Shown here in pieces: positions 1-5,697 of a stretch of DNA of 5,971 nucleotides. This DNA comes from Pseudomonadales bacterium. GTDB taxonomy: Bacteria; Pseudomonadota; Gammaproteobacteria; Pseudomonadales; Azotimanducaceae. The stretch covers positions 1 to 5,971 of the forward strand of contig SKXG01000105.1 in assembly GCA_007128525.1 (NCBI GenBank), given 5' to 3'. The notes under the pieces are model-generated. The model saw only the letters and a program-made list of their open reading frames with translations, had not been told where the DNA came from and did no database searches. The translations under genes and the position numbers were made by a program. Numbering within the stretch: position 1 is the first letter of the stretch; each line of letters begins with the position of its first letter.

Positions 1-41
1 GTTGTGCCGGACATTTCAACGGCATGGCGCGCTGCGGCGCT

Positions 42-81
42 ACATCCGGACGTCACATCCAGGGCGCAACATCCAGGGCGC
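42..81. repeat. Three-unit short tandem direct repeat
   Basis: The unit ACATCCAGGGCGC occurs at 55-67 and again, identical, at 69-81. A diverged copy, ACATCCGGACGTC, lies directly before them at 42-54, sharing the first six bases and a few later ones. The spacing is 13 then 14 bases, so the units are not all in one reading frame. It could be the remains of slipped-strand duplication or a set of protein-binding boxes upstream of the promoter-like site at 122-149. No function can be assigned. Confidence 0.6.
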
Positions 82-121
82 GGCAGGATGATGGCGGCCC
101 CGGATGCAGCCCGGCTCGGGC

Positions 122-149
122 TTGCAATTTGGGTGTTGGCTACTATGAT
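122..149 (+). promoter_or_regulatory. Candidate sigma-70 promoter for the synthetase gene
   Basis: TTGCAA (122-127, four of six matches to TTGACA) is followed after 16 bases by TATGAT (144-149, five of six matches to TATAAT). Transcription would begin near 156 and give a leader of about 265 bases before the ATG at 422. No comparable promoter is visible in the 46 bases between the terminator and the start codon. That supports a start well upstream, but the assignment rests only on motif matching. Confidence 0.4.
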
Positions 150-200
150 GCCGGGCATGAACAAGGTATCTGAAAGCCAGAGCATTGCGCGGTTTGCAGC

Positions 201-215
201 CGGTGGTCTGCACCG
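201..215 (+). other. Leader hairpin, 5-bp stem
   Basis: CGGTG (201-205) pairs with CACCG (211-215) around the loop GTCTG. The sequence superficially recalls the T-box bulge (TGGN followed by ACC), but four extra bases separate the two halves and it lies about 130 bases before the terminator. It is therefore not called a T-box. Confidence 0.35.
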
Positions 216-224
216 CGGGACTAG

Positions 225-243
225 CAGGGGCGCGCTGCCCCTG
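225..243 (+). other. Leader hairpin, 7-bp GC-rich stem
   Basis: CAGGGGC (225-231) pairs perfectly with GCCCCTG (237-243) around a five-base loop. No T-run follows, so it is not an intrinsic terminator. Its outer six pairs plus a seven-base loop have the shape of a tRNA anticodon arm, but the loop lacks the G35-U36 expected for a threonine anticodon mimic. Confidence 0.45.
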
Positions 244-265
244 GCGTAATGCTGTGCCTTGTTCC

Positions 266-284
266 GCTGCCGTCTGACGGCAGC
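266..284 (+). other. Leader hairpin, 7-8-bp stem
   Basis: GCTGCCG (266-272) pairs with CGGCAGC (278-284), and an eighth T-A pair is possible, leaving a three- to five-base loop. It lies about 27 bases before the attenuator-like segments. Its loop region again contains GTCTG (272-276), as in the hairpin at 201-215. No T-run follows. Confidence 0.5.
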
Positions 285-310
285 AGCAACCAGCCAGAAT
301 AACGATCAGT

Positions 311-375
311 GGGCGGCCCGCATCCGGTCGCCTGCGTCCAGACCCCGCGAGGCGACCAGCCGGCGGGGTTTTTTT
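311..375 (+). promoter_or_regulatory. Putative transcription attenuator with mutually exclusive hairpins
   Basis: The terminator form pairs CCCCGC (343-348) with GCGGGG (363-368), with an inner GGC/GCC stem (351-353 with 359-361), followed by seven T residues (369-375). An alternative hairpin pairs GGTCGCCTGCG (326-336) with 346-357, about 11 pairs with one bulged G at 349, and would destroy most of the terminator. A further upstream segment, GGGCGGCC (311-318), can pair with 326-333 (eight pairs, two of them G-T wobbles) and would free the terminator. This is the 1:2, 2:3, 3:4 layout of attenuators. The terminator ends 46 bases before the start codon with no obvious promoter between, so the gene is probably transcribed through it. 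The terminator is well supported. The switch is inference, since chance pairing is common in GC-rich DNA. Confidence 0.5.
343..375 (+). terminator. Rho-independent terminator within the synthetase leader
   Basis: A six-pair GC stem (343-348 with 363-368), extended by a three-pair inner stem, is followed directly by seven T residues at 369-375. It could end an unannotated small RNA begun at the promoter near 122-149, act as the attenuator of the downstream gene, or do both. No upstream protein gene that it might serve is visible inside the window. Confidence 0.75.
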
Positions 376-421
376 ATGGCAGCAGACGACACATTCAGAC
401 AGATGCGCGGAGAGCAGGACG

Positions 422-2290
422 ATGGCAGCGAATCCGAATTTTGAACACAGCGGCGAGCAGGATGCCAAGGATGATCTTTATCTGATCCGGCACAGCCTGG
501 CCCATGTGCTGGCGCAAGCCGTACTGGAGATGCGCCCCGGCACCACGCTGGGTTTCGGGCCGCCGATCAAGGACGGCTTTTACTATGACTTCATGCTCAG
601 TTCGCCCCTCACCGATGAGGACTTTCCGGAGCTTGAGCGGCGCATGAAAAAGATCCTGAAGAAGGGGCAGCGCTTCTATCGCGAGGATCTGCCCAAGGAA
701 GAGGCGCTGGCGCGGCTTGATGAGATGAATGAGCCGTACAAGCGCGAGTACGCCGAAGAGCTGTTTCGCAAGCATGGTCTGGCGTCGCTGAGCTTCTACC
801 GCAATGGGCCCTTTCTGGATATGTGCGAAGGCCCCCATGTGGACACCACCAAGGATATCCCGCGGGATGCGTTCAAGATCCGCAGCGTGGCTGGCGCCTA
901 TTGGCGTGGTGACTCCCGCAATCCCATGCTGACCCGGATTTATGTCTGGGCCTTTCGTACCAAGGAAGAACTGGATGAACATGTTCAGGCCTACTACGAG
1001 GCGCTGGAGCGGGATCACAAGAAGCTGGGCCGGGAACTGGGCATCTACCATATCGACAACGACATTGGTAAGGGGCTGCCACTGTGGCTGCCGCATGGCA
1101 CCGTTATACGAGATGAGCTGGAGAACTTCGCCAAGGAGCTGGAGTTCAAGGCCGGCTATCAGCGGGTAGCAACGCCGCACTTGGCCAAGGTCGGTCTGTA
1201 CCACCAGAGTGGTCACCTGCCTTATTACGCCGAGCATATGTACCCGGTTATGGAGGTACGCGAGCGCGTCGCTCAGGAGGATGGTACGGCGGCTGACGTC
1301 AAGGAAGCCTATGTGCTCCGGCCGATGAACTGCCCGCATCATCACAAAGTCTTTGATGCCCAGCCGCGCAGTTATCGAGACCTGCCGTTGCGCCTGGCCG
1401 AGTACGGCCAGGTTTATCGCTGGGAGGACTCCGGTGCCGTGGGCGGTTTGGTCCGGGTGCGTGGCATGTGCATGAATGATGCACACATCTACTGCACCGA
1501 GGCGCAGATCAAGGATGAGTTCAAGGCGGTCATGGCGATGTACCAGCAGGTATACCGGGTGCTGGGACTCGACAAGTACTTCGTGCGCCTGTCCCGCAGG
1601 GACCCGGAAGATCCGAAAGGCCGGGACAAGTATGTGGACAATCCCAAGGCCTGGGAATATTCCGAGCGTGTGCTTGAGGAGGTTTTGCAGGAACTCGACA
1701 TTCCGTACGTGGACGGTGTCGGAGAGGCGGCCTTTTACGGGCCCAAGATCGACATTCAGTTTCCAACGGTCACCGGCCGCGACGAAACCCTGAGTACGGT
1801 GCAGCTGGACTTTTCAGTGCCGGAACGTCTTGGCCTCGTTTATACGGGTCGGGACGGTCAGGAGCACATGCCGTATTGCATCCATCGGGCGCCGCTGAGC
1901 ACCCATGAACGCATGGTGGCCTTTCTGCTGGAGCACTTCGGTGGTGCCTTCCCGACCTGGCTGGCGCCGATACAGGTTCAGGTTCTGACGGTGTCAGAAC
2001 AGTTCGATGATTATGGTCGGCAGATTGTCGATCGGCTCCGCGGTCACATGGTGCGGGCCGAACTGGCCGCTTCGAACGAAACCGTTCCGAAGAAGATCCG
2101 GGAAGGCACGACGCGCAAGATTCCGAACCTGCTGATCGTCGGTGAGAAGGAGCGGGCAGACGGTACCGTGACGTTGCGCCGCTATGGTCAGCGGGAGCAG
2201 CACACGATGCCGCTTGAGGCGTTCGAACGGGTGCTGCTCAGCGCTATCCGGGAACGTGCGCTGCAGATTGACCTGACTCAAGCCGGCTGA
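422..2290 (+). CDS. thrS: Threonyl-tRNA synthetase, form lacking the N-terminal TGS domain
   Basis: This class II synthetase charges tRNA-Thr with threonine in the cytoplasm and edits mischarged serine. The 622 residues begin almost at once with the editing domain: H24 and H28 (HSLAH) with C135 and H139 (CEGPH) match E. coli H73, H77, C182 and H186. The catalytic core follows (about 200-510) with all zinc ligands, C304, H355 and H488, the motif 2 arginine R333 and the motif 3 arginine R497. The anticodon-binding domain covers about 515-615. The roughly 50 missing N-terminal residues correspond to TGS, and no upstream frame encodes it. The stretch around H355 reads MNDAHIYC where E. coli has DDAHIFC. 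The start is supported by GGAGAG at 409-414, seven bases before the ATG. No infC-rpmI-rplT genes follow, and the gene appears monocistronic. The function is secure. Whether it is the cell's only ThrRS cannot be told. Confidence 0.97.
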   Translation: MAANPNFEHSGEQDAKDDLYLIRHSLAHVLAQAVLEMRPGTTLGFGPPIKDGFYYDFMLSSPLTDEDFPELERRMKKILKKGQRFYREDLPKEEALARLDEMNEPYKREYAEELFRKHGLASLSFYRNGPFLDMCEGPHVDTTKDIPRDAFKIRSVAGAYWRGDSRNPMLTRIYVWAFRTKEELDEHVQAYYEALERDHKKLGRELGIYHIDNDIGKGLPLWLPHGTVIRDELENFAKELEFKAGYQRVATPHLAKVGLYHQSGHLPYYAEHMYPVMEVRERVAQEDGTAADVKEAYVLRPMNCPHHHKVFDAQPRSYRDLPLRLAEYGQVYRWEDSGAVGGLVRVRGMCMNDAHIYCTEAQIKDEFKAVMAMYQQVYRVLGLDKYFVRLSRRDPEDPKGRDKYVDNPKAWEYSERVLEEVLQELDIPYVDGVGEAAFYGPKIDIQFPTVTGRDETLSTVQLDFSVPERLGLVYTGRDGQEHMPYCIHRAPLSTHERMVAFLLEHFGGAFPTWLAPIQVQVLTVSEQFDDYGRQIVDRLRGHMVRAELAASNETVPKKIREGTTRKIPNLLIVGEKERADGTVTLRRYGQREQHTMPLEAFERVLLSAIRERALQIDLTQAG

Positions 2291-2305
2291 ACCCAGGCCG
2301 GCTGA
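2276..2305 (+). repeat. 15-bp tandem duplication of the synthetase gene's last codons and stop
   Basis: The final codons ACT CAA GCC GGC TGA (2276-2290) are followed directly by ACC CAG GCC GGC TGA (2291-2305). Both units read Thr-Gln-Ala-Gly-stop in the same frame and differ only at two third-codon positions. The gene therefore has two in-frame TGA stops 15 bases apart. The second unit lies outside the coding region unless the first TGA is read through. Confidence 0.7.
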
Positions 2306-2325
2306 GGTGCTGTGCGCCTCAGCCG
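2299..2325. terminator. Candidate bidirectional hairpin between convergent genes
   Basis: CGGCTGAGG (2299-2307) is perfectly complementary to CCTCAGCCG (2317-2325), giving a nine-pair stem with a nine-base loop. It lies nine bases after the synthetase stop, and its right arm contains the prc stop codon (2319-2321 on the minus strand). Neither side has a T-run, so it is at best a weak intrinsic terminator. It may instead act as a 3'-end stabiliser for both messages. Confidence 0.4.
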
Positions 2326-4568
2326 TTCAGGTCGATCTGGGCGACTGAGGCGTCGCTTTCCACGGCGCCATCGGTCGCGTTGTCGGCCACCTGCTGGCGC
2401 AACTTGAGAAAGTCGAGCAGGATCATCGCGGATTCGCGGATCATGGCATCTTCCTTCAATGCCTCAGCATTGCGTGCCGGCTGTGCTTCCTCTTCAACCC
2501 GCTCATCATTTAATTCGTCCATGGACGCCAGGGGCTCTTCGCCACGGGCCTTGCGTCTGTCGTTTTCAAGCTTTAAACGCCAGGCATCATCGGCAACTTT
2601 CTCTGCCCGCCGTTCTGACTCATTCAGCGACACATGCGTGCGCTTGCGATCTTCCCGCATCCGCTCTGCCAGGGCCTGGTAGTAGCGGAACTCCGGATCA
2701 TCGGATGCGCGGCTAGTGTGGCGATCCCTGAGGTCATCAAGGAACGGCTTGAACTGCTCAGAGCGCTGATACACCACCGGCTGAATCACATCCCAGGGCA
2801 GCGCGTCCGGATAGGCACTTTCGCCAATGCGTTCAACGTCGAAGACCTCCGGGAACTCGATGTCCGGGATCACGCCCTGGTGCTGTGTGCTCTGACCGGA
2901 AACCCGGTAGAACTTGGCCTGCGTCAGCTTCAGCTGTCCGCGGTTCAGCGGCACCAGCGATTGTACGGTGCCTTTGCCGAAGGTCTGACTGCCGACCACG
3001 ATGCCGCGGCCATAGTCCTGAATGGCCCCGGCAAAAATCTCGGAGGCCGATGCCGACAGGCGGTTCACCATGACCGACAAGGGGCCATCCCAGGCCACAT
3101 CGCCATTGGTGTCGGCATAGACGTTCGGCCGGCGATTGGCAGTTTTCACCTGTACGGTGGGGCCGGATTCAATAAACAGGCCGACCAGCGAATCCGCTTC
3201 CTGCAGTGAACCGCCACCATTGTTGCGCAGGTCAACCACCAGGGCTTCCATACCCTCAGCCTTCATTTCCTCGATCAGCTTGCGAACGTCGCGTGTCGTG
3301 CTTTTGAAGTTCGGGTCGCCCTGCTGCATGGCGGCGAAGTCCGCATAGAAAGTGGGAATCTGGATCACGCCGACTTTACGCGTTGTGCCCTCGTGCTCGA
3401 GTTCGAGCAGCTGGCTCTGCGCGGACTGTTCTTCAAGTTGTACGGCTTCCCGCGTGATGCTGATCACGCGGCTCTCCGAATCACTGCCGGACGGCAGGAT
3501 TTCCAGCCGGACGGTGGAGTTCTTCGGCCCGCGAATCAGCTCGACAACATCGTCCAGGCGCCAGCCGACTACGTCGATGAGCCTGCCGCTCTCACCCTGG
3601 CCGACACTGATGATTCGGTCCGCTGGCTGCAGCTGACCCGCCTTGTCGGCCGGTCCTGCGGGCACCAGGCGAACCACTTCGGTGTATTCATCGGAACTGC
3701 GCAGCACCGCGCCAATGCCTTCCAGCGACAGCGACATGCTCATGTTGAAATTTTCGGAGCTGCGCGGAGACAGGTACTGCGTATGCGGATCGTAGGTGGA
3801 CGCAAATGCGTTGACGTAAGTCTGAAAGGCGTCTTCGCTGTTCGCCTGCGCAGCCTGTCTCAGCCGGTTGCTGTAACGGCGCTGCAACAGGTCCTGAATC
3901 TCTTCAAGGTCACGGTCATTGAGGCGCATGCCGATGATGGAAGCCTTCAGGCGTTCACGCCACAGCTTGTCCAGCTCCTCGGCTGAGTCGGCCCAGGGTG
4001 CTTCGCTTCGGTCCAGCTTCAGCTGCGCGTCGCTGTCCAGCGCGAGCTGGTCCAGGCCGGCATCGATCAGACCGATCATGTGTTCCAGCCGCTCCATGCG
4101 ACGCTGCTGATAGCGGTTGTAGATGTTGAATGCGGGCTCGAGATCGCCGCGCTTGAGCGCGTCATCCAGGCGATACCGATAGGTTTCCAGGGTGTCGACG
4201 TCGGACTGCGTAAAGTACAGCCGGTTTTCATCGAGCGTCTCCAGATACTTGTCGAAGATCTCACTGGACACCGAATCGTCCAGTGATTTGGACACGAAGT
4301 GATTGCGGCGCAGTTGCTCGACAATGGTAAGGCTGGTGCGGGGATGGACGTCGAGCGGCTTTAAGGGCTCGAAGGTCGGCATCTCGCCGTTCGGGAAGCG
4401 TGCGCCGGCAGGCTCGTCCTGCTGTGTGGTCACGGCGGTGCCAGCCGTGCTCAGGCTGGCACCCAGCAGCAGGCCTAAGGCCAGCAGAGCTGCGGGAAGC
4501 AACCAGAGCATGCCGCGGGTCAGTGGGCCGGACTTTCGGTTGGCGGTCATCACCGTTGATTGCTCCAT
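2319..4568 (-). CDS. prc: Tail-specific (C-terminal processing) periplasmic protease Prc/Tsp
   Basis: This S41-family serine protease degrades or trims periplasmic proteins from their C-termini; in E. coli it processes PBP3 and, with NlpI, the endopeptidase MepS. The 749 residues show a signal or anchor segment (about 18-45), an N-terminal Tsp domain (about 65-260, including the DPHTQYLSPR motif at 260-269), a PDZ domain (about 275-370), the S41 core (about 395-575) and a C-terminal domain rich in charged residues. The Ser-Lys dyad is S507 (in SASASEIF) and K532 (in TFGKGTVQ). D518 and E510 match the other conserved active-site positions, with the same spacing as in E. coli. The family is usually nearer 680 residues; the extra length lies mainly at the two ends. 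M1 has AGG about ten bases upstream, but M7 (codon 4548-4550) is a possible start. It is transcribed divergently from the FKBP gene and converges on thrS. Confidence 0.96.
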   Translation of the reverse strand: MEQSTVMTANRKSGPLTRGMLWLLPAALLALGLLLGASLSTAGTAVTTQQDEPAGARFPNGEMPTFEPLKPLDVHPRTSLTIVEQLRRNHFVSKSLDDSVSSEIFDKYLETLDENRLYFTQSDVDTLETYRYRLDDALKRGDLEPAFNIYNRYQQRRMERLEHMIGLIDAGLDQLALDSDAQLKLDRSEAPWADSAEELDKLWRERLKASIIGMRLNDRDLEEIQDLLQRRYSNRLRQAAQANSEDAFQTYVNAFASTYDPHTQYLSPRSSENFNMSMSLSLEGIGAVLRSSDEYTEVVRLVPAGPADKAGQLQPADRIISVGQGESGRLIDVVGWRLDDVVELIRGPKNSTVRLEILPSGSDSESRVISITREAVQLEEQSAQSQLLELEHEGTTRKVGVIQIPTFYADFAAMQQGDPNFKSTTRDVRKLIEEMKAEGMEALVVDLRNNGGGSLQEADSLVGLFIESGPTVQVKTANRRPNVYADTNGDVAWDGPLSVMVNRLSASASEIFAGAIQDYGRGIVVGSQTFGKGTVQSLVPLNRGQLKLTQAKFYRVSGQSTQHQGVIPDIEFPEVFDVERIGESAYPDALPWDVIQPVVYQRSEQFKPFLDDLRDRHTSRASDDPEFRYYQALAERMREDRKRTHVSLNESERRAEKVADDAWRLKLENDRRKARGEEPLASMDELNDERVEEEAQPARNAEALKEDAMIRESAMILLDFLKLRQQVADNATDGAVESDASVAQIDLNG

Positions 4569-4603
4569 TGCTCAACTACCTGCTTCTGTATTTGTGCATT
4601 GAC

Positions 4604-4632
4604 AAAATACCCTGCCGGGGGTCAAGGCTCAA
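4604..4632 (-). promoter_or_regulatory. Candidate sigma-70 promoter for prc
   Basis: Reading the minus strand, TTGAGC (4632-4627) is followed after 17 bases by TATTTT (4609-4604). Each box matches its consensus at four of six positions. Transcription would start near 4597 and leave a leader of about 30 bases before the ATG at 4568. It lies in the 135-base divergent gap. I found no comparably good promoter for the FKBP gene there. Confidence 0.35.
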
Positions 4633-4703
4633 ATCTATCTGGATTCTTCAGTGTGACTTACGTACCGTTGCCAGGTTCCGCATTACACACAGAGGACGGA
4701 AAA

Positions 4704-5489
4704 ATGGGAATGAGCTTTGGCCCGCCGGTGGCGGGTATCAGACAGGCGGTGGGGGGCCTGGTACTGGGCGCGGCGGCGCTGATGCTGCTGGTGGGCTGTG
4801 CGGATGATGATGTGTCCGACGTTCCGGATGAGCCGGCATCGGATGAGCTCGACGGGCCAGTCGCCAAGGCCAGCTATGGCATCGGCTATAACGTCATCAG
4901 CAATATACTGGATCAGTTCGGGGATGAGGTCGACGAAGCGGCCTTCATTGAAGGGGTTCGTGATGGTATGGCCGGGCGCGAATTACGCATTGATGAGGCG
5001 GAGTTCATGGCCGGTATTCAGGCGCTGTCGGAAGCCAGCGCAGCATCCCGTACGGCTCGTGCAGACGACAACCGGATGGCTGGTGAGGCCTTTATGGCCG
5101 AGAACGCTGAGCGCGACGGCGTACAGACCACAGAATCCGGCCTCCAATATGAAGTGATGACTGAAGGTGATGGTCCGCAGCCGGCGGCCTCCGATGAGGT
5201 CATTGTCCACTATGAAGGCCGGCTACTGTCCGGCACCGTGTTTGACAGTTCGCTTGAGCGTGGTGAACCCGTCAGCTTTCCCCTGGAAGGCCTGATACCG
5301 GGCTGGGTGGAAGCACTGCAGCTTATGCCCGTGGGCAGCTCCTGGCGGATCTGGGTACCACCGCAGCTTGCCTACGGTGAGCAGGGCGCCGGTAACACCA
5401 TCGGCCCGAATGAAACCCTGGTTTTCGATGTTGAGCTGATCGGCATCGCTGATGATGGGGCCGAGGGCGAGGATGCGGCCGACGAGTAG
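4704..5489 (+). CDS. FKBP-type peptidyl-prolyl cis-trans isomerase, lipoprotein (FkpA/Mip-like)
   Basis: It is expected to speed cis-trans isomerisation of X-Pro bonds in exported proteins. The chosen ATG has AGAGGA (4691-4696) seven bases upstream. The same frame is open back to 4560, but that would run into prc. The 261 residues begin with a lipoprotein signal: hydrophobic segment about 16-31 and lipobox LVGC with the lipidated C32. Alanine at +2 favours outer-membrane sorting. An acidic linker leads to an N-terminal FKBP dimerisation-type domain (about 54-140) and the isomerase domain (about 163-247). Ligand-pocket residues of FKBP12 have counterparts: Y170, D181 in VFDSS, I198, W201, Y224 and F241. 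The last 13 residues are strongly acidic. The 3' end overlaps the next gene. Divergent pairing with prc suggests a shared role in periplasmic protein quality. Confidence 0.93.
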   Translation: MGMSFGPPVAGIRQAVGGLVLGAAALMLLVGCADDDVSDVPDEPASDELDGPVAKASYGIGYNVISNILDQFGDEVDEAAFIEGVRDGMAGRELRIDEAEFMAGIQALSEASAASRTARADDNRMAGEAFMAENAERDGVQTTESGLQYEVMTEGDGPQPAASDEVIVHYEGRLLSGTVFDSSLERGEPVSFPLEGLIPGWVEALQLMPVGSSWRIWVPPQLAYGEQGAGNTIGPNETLVFDVELIGIADDGAEGEDAADE

Positions 5490-5697
5490 CCGGCGGCCGC
5501 TGCAACTGCAGCGCTGGGTGCTTCGCCTGGCGCTGTTGCTGCTGCTCACACTGGCAGCGCTGGTTTACTGGCTGGACGTGGAAATCAGCCAGCTACTGCG
5601 TCTGCTCGGCATCAGCCTGCTGTTCGTTGGATTGGCTGCCGGGCTGGGCCTGATCGGGGCAGTGATCCTGCGCCTGATCAAGAAACTGCGCGACTGA
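5473..5697 (+). CDS. Small two-helix membrane protein of unknown function
   Basis: I do not recognise this 74-residue protein. It has a basic N-terminus (about 1-18, several Arg), a first hydrophobic helix (about 17-34), a short link containing D and E (about 34-39), a second hydrophobic helix (about 44-66) and a basic end (RLIKKLRD). The charge pattern predicts a helical hairpin with both ends in the cytoplasm. The start at 5473 is chosen because GAGG (5463-5466) lies six bases upstream; ATGs at 5452 and 5455 are in frame but less well placed. It overlaps the end of the FKBP gene by 17 bases in another frame, which suggests translational coupling and one transcript. Its last 34 codons and stop lie antisense to the signal peptidase frame. 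Support is moderate: strong membrane-protein character and a plausible ribosome site, but no homology I can name. Confidence 0.65.
   Translation: MRPTSSRRPLQLQRWVLRLALLLLLTLAALVYWLDVEISQLLRLLGISLLFVGLAAGLGLIGAVILRLIKKLRD

Larger units (their letters stand above)
1..421. other. Intergenic region and long structured leader upstream of the threonyl-tRNA synthetase gene
   Basis: No protein gene is recognised here. A plus-strand frame stays open from the left edge to a TAA at 247-249, but its translation resembles no family I know and it has no clear ribosome site. It could be the tail of a gene entering from the left, but nothing supports that. A 17-codon frame starts at an overlapping TAATG (ATG 249-251, stop 300-302), has no good Shine-Dalgarno sequence and contains no threonine codons. 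The region does hold a direct repeat (42-81), a promoter-like pair (122-149), hairpins at 201-215, 225-243 and 266-284, and a terminator ending at 375. None of the three frames upstream of 422 encodes a TGS domain. Confidence 0.6.

Noticed and set aside
201..222. T-box-like string GGTGG...ACCGCG in the synthetase leader
   Set aside because: The TGGN and ACC halves of the T-box bulge are separated by four extra bases, the site is about 130 bases before the terminator, and no Stem I or specifier loop could be identified.
4..249. Plus-strand frame of 81 codons at the left edge
   Set aside because: No recognisable family, no ribosome site, and it crosses the promoter-like site, a direct repeat and two hairpins. 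It may be the end of an unseen gene, but nothing supports it.
249..302. 17-codon frame starting at TAATG as a possible leader peptide for attenuation
   Set aside because: It contains no threonine codons and has no good Shine-Dalgarno sequence, so classical amino-acid attenuation through it is unlikely.
395..1486. Long minus-strand open frame of 363 codons antisense to thrS
   Set aside because: It lies inside the well-supported synthetase gene, resembles no protein family I know, and long antisense frames are expected in GC-rich coding DNA.
2634..3986. Plus-strand frames of 191 and 197 codons (2634-3209 and 3393-3986) opposite prc
   Set aside because: They are antisense shadows of the conserved PDZ and S41 domains of prc, with no family resemblance or ribosome sites.
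4599..4604. Perfect TTGACA box on the plus strand upstream of the FKBP gene
   Set aside because: No -10-like sequence lies 16 to 19 bases downstream, and it overlaps the candidate prc -10 box, so it is probably chance.
4560..4703. N-terminal extension of the FKBP frame back to the ATG at 4560
   Set aside because: It would overlap the start of prc and place about 48 unrelated residues before a clear lipoprotein signal. The ATG at 4704 has a strong ribosome site.
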